A DNA stretch of 5,342 nucleotides, from assembly GCA_005116795.1 (NCBI GenBank), contig SWDL01000284.1, positions 1 through 5,342 on the forward strand, read 5' to 3'. The stretch comes from Nitrospira sp. Its GTDB lineage: Bacteria; Nitrospirota; Nitrospiria; Nitrospirales; Nitrospiraceae. Numbering within the stretch: position 1 is the first letter of the stretch; each line of letters opens with the position of its first letter. Below, piece by piece: positions 1 to 5,342 of the stretch. The position numbers and the translations under genes were made by a program. Under the pieces are notes generated by a model. The model made no database searches and was not told the DNA's origin. It saw only the letters and a list, made by a program, of their open reading frames with translations.

Positions 1-504
1 ACACATTGATTGATTCTCGACATACCAGAGATCGAGCGCAAACCTCTCCTCCCACGGCAGGTCATTCCGCCCATTCACTTGAGCCCACCCCGTGATTCCA
101 GGCTTCGTCTCATGGCGCCGCCGCTGCTCCGGTGTGTAGCGATCGAGGTACTGCATGAGGAGCGGTCTCGGCCCCACCAAACTCATGTCGCCCTTCAGGA
201 CATTATAGAGTTCGGGCAATTCATCCAGACTTGTCTGGCGGAGAAACCACCCCAAGGCCGTGACCCGTTCACGGTCGCGAAGAATGTCACCGACCTCGTG
301 TTCGCCGCTCGGTGGAATCATTGTCCGGAATTTAATGAGGCCAAACGGCTTGCCATGGAGGCCCGGACGTTGGTGCCGATAGATGATCGGACTCCCCAGC
401 TTCCACCATACCAGGCCAGCCACGACGAGCAGCAGCGGGGAGAGGCAGAGAAGCCCAAGACCAGCCCCGACGATATCTATGAGTCTCTTGAGCGAGAACT
501 TCAT
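1..504 (-). CDS. Small monotopic phosphoglycosyl transferase (bacterial sugar transferase), 3' end outside window
   Basis: The first 168 residues are present; the stop codon lies beyond the window. Family members of this compact PglC/PssY-like type are about 200 residues, so roughly 30 are missing. They transfer a sugar 1-phosphate from a nucleotide sugar to undecaprenyl phosphate at the inner membrane, starting repeat-unit assembly. Visible hallmarks are an N-terminal hydrophobic stretch (about residues 8-33) with the Ser22-Pro23 break typical of the re-entrant membrane helix, the RPG turn (46-48), KFRTM (58-62), the catalytic Asp94-Glu95 dyad in TSLDEL, GPRPL (111-115) and KPGITGWAQVNGR (134-146). 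There is no multi-span N-terminal domain as in WbaP/WcaJ. The ATG at 504 is preceded by AGGGAG and places the membrane helix right at the N-terminus, as expected. It follows the second glycosyltransferase after 82 nt. The donor sugar cannot be told from sequence. The family call is very secure. Confidence 0.96.
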   Translation of the reverse strand, partial: MKFSLKRLIDIVGAGLGLLCLSPLLLVVAGLVWWKLGSPIIYRHQRPGLHGKPFGLIKFRTMIPPSGEHEVGDILRDRERVTALGWFLRQTSLDELPELYNVLKGDMSLVGPRPLLMQYLDRYTPEQRRRHETKPGITGWAQVNGRNDLPWEERFALDLWYVENQSMC

Positions 505-508
505 CTTT

Positions 509-514
509 CTCCCT
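509..514 (-). promoter_or_regulatory. Ribosome binding site of the phosphoglycosyl transferase
   Basis: On the minus strand AGGGAG lies four bases before the ATG at 504. It supports this start, which also gives the expected N-terminus directly ahead of the membrane helix. Confidence 0.6.
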
Positions 515-538
515 TTATTGATTCGTCCGACGGAACCG

Positions 539-556
539 ACACTCACATTCACACTC
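539..556. repeat. Three-copy tandem hexamer in the intergenic gap
   Basis: On the plus strand this reads ACACTC, ACATTC, ACACTC, three adjacent hexamers with one mismatch in the middle copy (GAGTGT, GAATGT, GAGTGT on the coding strand). It sits 35-52 bases upstream of the phosphoglycosyl transferase start, in the only sizeable gap between genes here. It could be a protein-binding site or a chance microrepeat; nothing else supports either reading. Confidence 0.4.
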
Positions 557-586
557 GATCCACGCGCCCTTGAACTTCTCCGCGAC

Positions 587-1876
587 TCACTCATGAAGAA
601 CCAGGACATCTTGCTCCAATGGCTCAGGATGGCTATTACTCCTATGCGTCGGCACTCCCAGGCACTGGTCGCCATGCGCGGCCCGCCGGTTCTTCATCCA
701 ACTTTCCGTGGACTCTTTCACAAACCGATAGAATCGAACCCGTGCCTTGCGGAGGACGTCCTCATGATATCGCCGCGCCTTGTCTAGATTCCTGGCGGCC
801 ATGCGGGCCTGACGACCGGGGTCGGCAACGACCTCAAACAATTTGGTTGCCAGCGCCTGTACGTCGTTGGGCGGCACTAAGTCCTCTGGGTCTAGCAATT
901 CAGGGATGCCTCCCACCGTCGAACCGATGCAGGGCAACCCTCTCGCCATCGCTTCGATCATCGCCCGCGGCAATCCCTCAGTCCGGGAGGGCAGAACGAA
1001 GAGATCGGCCTTATCCAGCTCCGCCCGGATGTCATGGCCCGCCGGGACTTCGCCGCTGAACTTGACGCGATCCCCCAATCCCCTTGCTCTTGCCCTCGCC
1101 TCCAATTCATGGCGATATTTGCCGTCCCCCACGATGGTAAGCCGAAGATCCACATCATTCCTGACACAATTACCAATTGCATCGATGAGCACATCTGGCG
1201 CCTTGTATAGTTGTGCCAATGATCCCACCATAATCGCCGTCATCGACCTTCCCACGAAGTGGCCATTTCGTGGATGTTCCACAAATGCCTCCTGCCCCAA
1301 CTCTACGTCGGAACAGCTCACCCAGAAGGCATCAGGGCTCGACGGGTAACGGCGCTGGAGCGCTTCTTTCGTCACGTAGGCAGACGCACAGGCCCCCTTA
1401 CACTGCCGTTTCAATTGCCGATAGGACCACACGCGAATGAAAGGCCGCAACGGATGACCGACAACCCCCGGCGCCATGACATCCCACGGATCTCCAAGCA
1501 CCTCCACTCCATATGGGTGTTGCACACGGGTGAATGCACCGACAAGATCGGTGGCCAATACAGACGGCACGCGGAGAATCGCTGCCTCCGACGAACCGGC
1601 AATGTTTCTCAAGAGCCGTCTGATTTGCAAGGCTTTCCGCACATACTGCCACGGGCCAATGTAATAGGGCACCGGCACGAAAGACACTCTGTCTCCGTTC
1701 GCACGGATCCAAGTCGGCGAGATTTCCGGGACCCGTTGAAGCCGGGCCACCACTCTGACGCTGTCGAACACATCGAGGTAACGTTGAAAAAATCTATATC
1801 CCCCTTGTCCTGAGGTCCAGACCGTTCCGTCGTCGGCCAGACACAACCGTTGTTCTGATGACACCGTCAGGTTCAT
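587..1876 (-). CDS. GT4-family glycosyltransferase (second of two)
   Basis: A 429-residue GT-B fold enzyme of the GT4 (GT1_4-like) group, expected to add a sugar from a nucleotide donor to the lipid-linked repeat unit on the cytoplasmic face. The C-terminal donor domain starts near residue 212 (AIMVGSLAQLYKAPDVLIDAI), followed by LTIVGDG (246-252), RVKFSGEV (270-277) and ADLFVLPSRTEGLPRAMIEA. In this last segment Glu300 and Glu308 form a canonical E-x7-E motif of retaining GT4 enzymes, followed by GLPCIGSTVGGIPELL (313-328). The N-terminus has GQGGYRFFQRYLDVFDSV (23-40), typical of the acceptor-domain start. The ATG at 1876 lies three bases after the preceding stop, which suggests translational coupling; the Shine-Dalgarno match is poor. 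About 40 residues after position 390 (from roughly STESWMKNRR) lie past the usual domain end and look unconserved. Sugar specificity is unknown. Confidence 0.93.
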   Translation of the reverse strand: MNLTVSSEQRLCLADDGTVWTSGQGGYRFFQRYLDVFDSVRVVARLQRVPEISPTWIRANGDRVSFVPVPYYIGPWQYVRKALQIRRLLRNIAGSSEAAILRVPSVLATDLVGAFTRVQHPYGVEVLGDPWDVMAPGVVGHPLRPFIRVWSYRQLKRQCKGACASAYVTKEALQRRYPSSPDAFWVSCSDVELGQEAFVEHPRNGHFVGRSMTAIMVGSLAQLYKAPDVLIDAIGNCVRNDVDLRLTIVGDGKYRHELEARARARGLGDRVKFSGEVPAGHDIRAELDKADLFVLPSRTEGLPRAMIEAMARGLPCIGSTVGGIPELLDPEDLVPPNDVQALATKLFEVVADPGRQARMAARNLDKARRYHEDVLRKARVRFYRFVKESTESWMKNRRAAHGDQCLGVPTHRSNSHPEPLEQDVLVLHE

Positions 1877-1879
1877 GCG

Positions 1880-3115
1880 TCACTCGATGTTGCGTTGGAC
1901 ATCGACCATGCCCATCTCGACTCGTGTTTTTCTGCTTGCTCTCGGTCGCGAATCATACGCTCGTACCGGCTGCCCGCACTCCCCGAGAATTGTTCCGTAC
2001 AGGGCAAACACTTCTCGCGCTGTTTTCTTAACGTCGAGGATTTCGTGCACCTTGGCTTGCCCCTTGACGGCCAGGGCTCGGGCCCGTACCGGATCAGCCA
2101 GCGCGGTCATGATGGCTTCTGCAAGCTCCCGAGGGACCTTGGGGGGTACGAGCCAGCCGGTTTCACCATGCTCGATCAGGTCCGGAAACCCCCCCACCCG
2201 CGTGGCAATGGTCGGGACAGCCAAATCAAGGGATTCAGCGGCCCCTCCAAGATTCTCAGAGTGGGAAGGATGAACCGCGACGTCAAAATCAGGGTAGAGG
2301 TCACGCACGTCGTTCCGGACCCCCAGGAATCTGGCTCGCGCTCCCAGTCGCTTCTCGGCGTACTCCCTCACCTGCGCTTCGTACCGAACCGCGTTTCCAT
2401 ATGCTCCACCGATGAAGACCCCGCACACGTTCGGATCTCGCTCTACACAGATTGCGAGGGCATCGATCAAATCCTCATGCCCCTTAATCCCACGAGAGTG
2501 ACCGAGGTAACGCTTGGGCCGATACATGAAGGCCACCATGCCAACCAGCTTGCTCTCCGGCCCCAGGCCCAAGAGCCGGCGGAGTTTTCCTGTTCTCACG
2601 CCGGACGACCCTTTGAAATCGATCCCGTAGTACGAGAGCCACAGCCGATCGATGAGAATCCCAGATCGAAGATAGCGGTCGTAGGTCCACCGGCACGATG
2701 CGACCCAATGATCGGATGGCCCACTGGACCACAGTTCTGCCTCTCGAAAGAATCGGTGTTCGAGATGCAAGGGGCCCGGCACTTGAAAGACTCGCGGCAT
2801 CACGTGCCGTTTCCCGAGCGCCAACCTCATCGTCAACGTTGTCCCAACGAAGTGACTATGGATGATATCCGGACCGATTGACGCTACCAGATCTCTGAAC
2901 TGCTTGAAGAGCCCCTTCCATCGCCACGGCTGCCTGACAGGGAAATCCGGCTGGAGTGCATGGACCTTGATTCCGTACGTTTCATAGGTCGGAATCAGCG
3001 GTCCCCCATCGGGCAGGGCGACATGTACGTCGACGCCAAGCCTGATGAGTTCCCGCATCTGCCGAAACGCCCAGTGCCCGCCGACAGAGGTCTTGACGAG
3101 GTGTAGTGCTTTCAT
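1880..3115 (-). CDS. GT4-family glycosyltransferase (first of two), SENLGG subtype
   Basis: A 411-residue GT-B fold glycosyltransferase, expected to extend the lipid-linked repeat unit in the cytoplasm. The start MKALHLVKTSVGGHWAFRQM gives the usual first beta strand and glycine-rich loop. IIHSHFVG (84-91) belongs to the N-domain, and the donor domain begins near VGMVAFMYRPKR (191-202), continuing into GIKGHEDLIDAL (209-220). The catalytic segment is HPSHSENLGGAAESLDLAVP (282-301), followed by TIATRVGGFPDLIEHGETGW (302-321) and LVPP. Glu287 and Glu294 are separated by six residues, not the usual seven; with the extended loop before KGHEDLIDA this points to a distinct GT4 subgroup. The ATG at 3115 overlaps the HAD stop as ATGA, so coupling is likely. 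The frame is open further upstream to 3169, but those 18 residues are unlike the family. The last 30 or so residues (from about 380) are a basic, probably unconserved tail. Acceptor and donor are unknown. Confidence 0.93.
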   Translation of the reverse strand: MKALHLVKTSVGGHWAFRQMRELIRLGVDVHVALPDGGPLIPTYETYGIKVHALQPDFPVRQPWRWKGLFKQFRDLVASIGPDIIHSHFVGTTLTMRLALGKRHVMPRVFQVPGPLHLEHRFFREAELWSSGPSDHWVASCRWTYDRYLRSGILIDRLWLSYYGIDFKGSSGVRTGKLRRLLGLGPESKLVGMVAFMYRPKRYLGHSRGIKGHEDLIDALAICVERDPNVCGVFIGGAYGNAVRYEAQVREYAEKRLGARARFLGVRNDVRDLYPDFDVAVHPSHSENLGGAAESLDLAVPTIATRVGGFPDLIEHGETGWLVPPKVPRELAEAIMTALADPVRARALAVKGQAKVHEILDVKKTAREVFALYGTILGECGQPVRAYDSRPRASRKTRVEMGMVDVQRNIE

Positions 3116-3861
3116 AACGACGCCCGGCCTCTCAATGCCTCGCCGAAAAACAGTGGACCATCGCAACAATGCTGCGGCAATGCGTGGAGGGCCGCATCGA
3201 AACTTACCGTACTAGACAGGGTCAGATTCGCTTCGTGTTGTTCAGTGGGAGGCTCGATCGCTGAGTATTGTCCCCCTGGCCGACGAATTCTAATCGTATA
3301 CAGACCTAACTCCCGGGCTCCGACGAAATCCTTCATGGGGTTATCGCCCACATAGACGGTTTCCTGGGCAGAGACACCCAGCTTGTCTACAATGATCTGA
3401 TAGGGGATCGTGCTGGGCTTCCACGCTGCCCGTCCAAGCGAATCGGAAAACAGCACCGTGTCAAAATACGGGGCCAGTCCTAAGGCCTCCAACTTCCGCC
3501 GCTGCACGTCCAGATACCCATCGCCCATCAAGCCGATACGATACTGCTTTCTGAGTTCTTCGAGCAGAGGAGGAACTTCCGGGTACGGACTGAGAGCCGG
3601 CTCATGGTTGCGATAGACGGCAATCAGCTCCACGATGTGTTCTTTCGAGTGCCGCCCATGCTTGAGGAGCCACCGGTCGAACACCTTCCCACACACACCC
3701 TGATCAAACAGTTCCGTAAGCTCGGCAAAGCTTTCCTCGGAAGGCAGGCGGAGATGCTCTTCTCCCCACTGTGCCGCCGCGCGGAATCCGCTAAGGACGA
3801 AGCTTCGTTCCGGAAACAGCACGTCGTCCAGGTCGAAGACGATTGCCTTCCATCTGTTCAT
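3112..3861 (-). CDS. HAD-superfamily hydrolase (probable phosphatase)
   Basis: A 249-residue haloacid-dehalogenase-type protein, likely a soluble cytoplasmic phosphatase acting on a small phosphorylated metabolite. Motif I is FDLDDVLF with the nucleophile Asp10 and acid/base Asp12. A helical cap insertion follows (about 20-95). Motif III is Lys148 in AAWKPS, and motif IV is VGDNPMKD (171-178) with Asp173 and Asp178 for magnesium. At motif II, where the family has Ser or Thr, the sequence reads LMGDG with Gly113. The start at 3861 (MNRWKAIVFDLDD) fits the family and has AGAGG six bases upstream; an in-frame TTG at 3894 and ATG at 3891 would add residues unlike HAD proteins. The first 71 nt overlap the ATP-grasp gene out of frame, and its stop overlaps the next start by ATGA. 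The tight pairing suggests it works with the ATP-grasp enzyme, but the substrate cannot be inferred. Confidence 0.92.
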   Translation of the reverse strand: MNRWKAIVFDLDDVLFPERSFVLSGFRAAAQWGEEHLRLPSEESFAELTELFDQGVCGKVFDRWLLKHGRHSKEHIVELIAVYRNHEPALSPYPEVPPLLEELRKQYRIGLMGDGYLDVQRRKLEALGLAPYFDTVLFSDSLGRAAWKPSTIPYQIIVDKLGVSAQETVYVGDNPMKDFVGARELGLYTIRIRRPGGQYSAIEPPTEQHEANLTLSSTVSFDAALHALPQHCCDGPLFFGEALRGRASL

Positions 3862-4822
3862 ACTGCGCCTCTGTGAGAAAGAATGAATCATCAAAACGTG
3901 TCAAATGGAGCCCAACCTGATAGCTGCCCAAAGGGGGTATCTCGACAGGAAGGCCCGCGAGTTTTCCAAGGAGCCACTGGGGTGAATCGGCTCCAGCCAC
4001 GATGCCCAACGGGAAGCCTCCGCCCATTCGTGCATTGATTTCTGTAAAGCACGGGACCCCATCCTTCAGAATACACTGCACCGTAATCGGCCCAATTGCC
4101 GGCAGTCGGTGAGTCAGTGTCACGCAGGCTTGGGTGACCACCGGATTGTAGACCGTGACCCCCTTCGCCACCTCGCCGGAGCGCACTTCAATGCGACGGC
4201 GCGACACGACGCCCAAGACATTCGCGTCAAGATCCACGACCACATCGTTCGTAATTTCGTCCCCAGGCAGATATTCCTGAATGATGGGATCCGGGACATA
4301 GTCGCAAAAGAACTTCAACTCGCGTTCATTGTTTACCTTGAATGCCAACTTCCCTGCGCTCCCTCGACGAGGCTTGATGAAGAGTGGATAGGTAACCTTC
4401 GTCTCTCGCAGATGTTCCGGAAGCCACGACAGGGGCGTGGCTAATCCAGCCGATCGGAAGAGCTGGACCGTCAGCCATTTATCGGAAATCATTTCGGCCG
4501 CCTGCTTCGCAACGACCGCTACCCGCGCGCCGGTCTCCTCAAGTTCGACTCGTGCATCGGCCAGGACGGAGATATCGGGATCGATCAGCGGAAAAATGAC
4601 ATTGACCTCGTGACGCCGGCACACGTCGATCAGCGTCGGGACGTATTCCGGTGAGCGCAGGGGAGGAACGAGGTACGACCGGTCGGCCACCTGGAGCGAC
4701 GGCGCGAGAGGATCCACGTCAATCGCGAGAATGGACCCTTTCAGATCCAACTTGCCATAGGCGGCCCGAAACGCCCTTAACAGCTCGACTCGACGTCCCG
4801 CGCTCGTGAACAGAATATTCAT
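3791..4822 (-). CDS. ATP-grasp ligase, CarB/PylC-like
   Basis: A 343-residue ATP-grasp enzyme. This superfamily activates a carboxylate as an acyl phosphate with ATP and joins it to an amine or other nucleophile. The N-terminus MNILFTSAGRRVELLRAFRA is the pre-ATP-grasp Rossmann-like domain seen in carbamoyl-phosphate-synthase-like proteins, and VNVIFPLIDPDISVLA (73-88) is the typical next segment. The ATP-grasp domain carries SDKWLT (113-118), the nucleotide-binding KPRRGSAGKLAF (150-161), IQEYLPGDEITNDVVVD (181-197) and the metal-binding EINARMGGGFPLG (261-273) with Glu261 and Asn263. It is far shorter than CarB and is not a housekeeping carbamoyl-phosphate synthase. It starts 14 nt after the polymerase gene with a strong purine-rich Shine-Dalgarno sequence. 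Its last 71 nt overlap the HAD gene, so residues after about 320 are probably unconstrained. Candidate roles are attaching an amino acid or other amine to a sugar, or making a precursor; neither is shown by the sequence. Confidence 0.9.
   Translation of the reverse strand: MNILFTSAGRRVELLRAFRAAYGKLDLKGSILAIDVDPLAPSLQVADRSYLVPPLRSPEYVPTLIDVCRRHEVNVIFPLIDPDISVLADARVELEETGARVAVVAKQAAEMISDKWLTVQLFRSAGLATPLSWLPEHLRETKVTYPLFIKPRRGSAGKLAFKVNNERELKFFCDYVPDPIIQEYLPGDEITNDVVVDLDANVLGVVSRRRIEVRSGEVAKGVTVYNPVVTQACVTLTHRLPAIGPITVQCILKDGVPCFTEINARMGGGFPLGIVAGADSPQWLLGKLAGLPVEIPPLGSYQVGLHLTRFDDSFFLTEAQYEQMEGNRLRPGRRAVSGTKLRP
3868..3872 (-). promoter_or_regulatory. Ribosome binding site deciding the HAD gene start
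   Basis: AGAGG on the minus strand lies six bases before the ATG at 3861, inside the coding sequence of the ATP-grasp gene. It favours that start over the in-frame TTG at 3894 and ATG at 3891. Confidence 0.65.
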
Positions 4823-4824
4823 TA

Positions 4825-4837
4825 CCCCTCCTCCCTC
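4825..4837 (-). promoter_or_regulatory. Strong ribosome binding site of the ATP-grasp gene
   Basis: The minus strand reads GAGGGAGGAGGGG directly before TA-ATG at 4822. It offers two overlapping Shine-Dalgarno matches, including AGGAGG at 4832-4827, and begins at the last base of the polymerase stop codon (TAG). It is the strongest translation signal in the window. Confidence 0.75.
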
Positions 4838-5342
4838 TATGGCGATGGCGCGCCTAAGATACGAGGCGCGAACGTTTTCGGATTCTGTTGCGCACCGGTC
4901 GCTGGAGATTTTCCACAGGATGATCTCGTCGAGCCGCTTACCATGACCAGGAAGGGCACTGCGCCCATCTTAACCACAAACCAGAGGAGATTGTCTGAAT
5001 CGGAAGTCAACAGATTAATCGAAAGAATACCGAGAAAGGGGACAAGCAATACGCGACTGTCGCGTCCCTCCAACCTATTGATGAAGTACCGGCCCATCCT
5101 CACCACCAGACCCAACAAGATGAACGCAACGGGAACCGCCAGAGGGCTGAAATTTAACATGGTCTCGCCCGCAAGCCCGTACACATTCGAGGCCTGCCAT
5201 ACCCCAGGCCTGTAGGAACCCATTCCAAACATGGCTTCCGTCCCCAACTTGACTTTGGTCGGCGGACGCTCCGGTAAGAACCCTCGTGGCACAAGCAATG
5301 CCGCAGTTCCGAGGTACGTTTGTCCCCACGCATACTCATACA
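4837..5342 (-). CDS. Wzy-like polysaccharide polymerase, C-terminal part only
   Basis: The frame is open to the window edge, giving 167 residues of the C-terminal end of a multi-span membrane protein; the start is outside. The first residues read YEYAWGQTYLGTAALLVPRG and then FLPERPPTK. This resembles the periplasmic loop of O-antigen and oligosaccharide repeat-unit polymerases, which carry a Tyr-rich start and an Ile/Val-Pro-Arg ... Trp/Leu-Pro-x-(Lys/Arg)-Pro pattern. GLAGE follows (55-59), then three hydrophobic segments at about 63-81, 97-112 and 118-135 and a polar cytoplasmic-type tail of about 30 residues. These enzymes join lipid-linked repeat units on the outer face of the inner membrane. 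A TTG at 5298 is not a start: it is an internal Leu codon within the conserved loop. The stop lies 14 nt before the ATP-grasp start, so both belong to one operon. An O-antigen ligase-like protein or an uncharacterised EPS membrane protein are alternatives. Confidence 0.75.
   Translation of the reverse strand, partial: YEYAWGQTYLGTAALLVPRGFLPERPPTKVKLGTEAMFGMGSYRPGVWQASNVYGLAGETMLNFSPLAVPVAFILLGLVVRMGRYFINRLEGRDSRVLLVPFLGILSINLLTSDSDNLLWFVVKMGAVPFLVMVSGSTRSSCGKSPATGAQQNPKTFAPRILGAPSP

Larger units (their letters stand above)
505..586. other. Intergenic gap without clear promoter or terminator
   Basis: These 82 bases separate the second glycosyltransferase from the phosphoglycosyl transferase, the longest non-coding stretch here. 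Reading the coding strand, I find no good -35/-10 pair and no stable hairpin followed by a T tract. It contains the hexamer repeat at 539-556 and the ribosome binding site at 509-514. Readthrough transcription from upstream is the simplest reading, but a weak internal promoter cannot be excluded. Confidence 0.5.

Noticed and set aside
10..573. Open frame on the plus strand opposite the phosphoglycosyl transferase
   Set aside because: It lies in the same codon register as the real gene and its protein is Pro/Arg/His-rich without any domain. The minus strand carries a complete set of sugar transferase motifs.
505..586. Promoter or rho-independent terminator in the 82-nt gap
   Set aside because: No -35/-10 pair with good spacing and no GC-rich hairpin followed by a T run on the coding strand could be found by eye.
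843..1813. Plus-strand open frames opposite the second GT4 gene
   Set aside because: They are low-complexity, Ser/Pro/Arg-rich translations antisense to a well-supported glycosyltransferase, with no convincing ribosome binding site or family resemblance.
1895..2881. Long open frame (328 codons) on the plus strand opposite the first GT4 gene
   Set aside because: It shares codon boundaries with the GT4 gene, so its stops could arise only opposite TTA, CTA and TCA codons, which are rare here. The predicted protein has no recognisable domain, while the opposite strand encodes a clear enzyme.
3116..3169. Upstream extension of the first GT4 gene to a start at 3169
   Set aside because: The 18 extra residues do not resemble a GT4 N-terminus, and the ATG at 3115 gives both the expected first strand and an ATGA junction with the HAD gene.
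3791..3861. Programmed frameshift fusing the ATP-grasp and HAD proteins
   Set aside because: No slippery heptamer or downstream structure was apparent, and the HAD gene has its own ribosome binding site and start. Independent translation explains the arrangement.
3862..3894. Earlier HAD starts (TTG at 3894, ATG at 3891)
   Set aside because: They would add 10-11 residues before MNRWKAIVFDLDD, whereas family members begin just before motif I. AGAGG at the right spacing supports the ATG at 3861.
5296..5298. TTG at 5298 as the start of a small 153-residue protein
   Set aside because: The frame stays open to the window edge, and the residues before this codon continue the polymerase loop pattern, so it is an internal Leu codon.

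Overview
This window is a stretch of a bacterial surface-polysaccharide (exopolysaccharide or O-antigen type) biosynthesis locus. All six genes lie on the minus strand, so transcription runs from high to low coordinates, and nothing on the plus strand looks like a real gene. The DNA is moderately GC-rich and very compact. Gene content and Shine-Dalgarno-led starts suggest a Gram-negative-type environmental bacterium; a Nitrospirota or proteobacterial origin is only a guess.

Layout in transcription order: (1) 5342-4837, the C-terminal end of an integral-membrane Wzy-like polysaccharide polymerase that enters from outside the window; (2) 4822-3791, an ATP-grasp ligase of the CarB/PylC-like type; (3) 3861-3112, a HAD-superfamily hydrolase whose start lies inside the end of the ATP-grasp gene (71-nt out-of-frame overlap); (4) 3115-1880, a GT4-type glycosyltransferase joined to the HAD gene by an ATGA overlap; (5) 1876-587, a second GT4-type glycosyltransferase after a 3-nt gap; (6) 504-1, a small PglC-type monotopic phosphoglycosyl transferase that leaves the window before its stop codon. 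Spacing is 14 nt or less, or overlapping, from gene 1 to gene 5, so these are almost certainly one operon. The only real gap, 82 nt, precedes the phosphoglycosyl transferase and holds a small three-copy hexamer repeat but no convincing promoter or terminator.

The genes fit a Wzy-dependent pathway. The phosphoglycosyl transferase would load the first sugar phosphate onto undecaprenyl phosphate, the two GT4 enzymes would add sugars, and the polymerase would join repeat units in the outer leaflet of the inner membrane. The ATP-grasp/HAD pair has no standard role in that pathway. It is the least explained part of the window and may modify or supply an unusual building block. Several proteins carry short non-conserved C-terminal tails, and two show departures from textbook catalytic motifs: Gly at HAD motif II, and an E-x6-E in place of E-x7-E in the first GT4 enzyme. 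No RNA gene, mobile element, CRISPR array or origin was seen.
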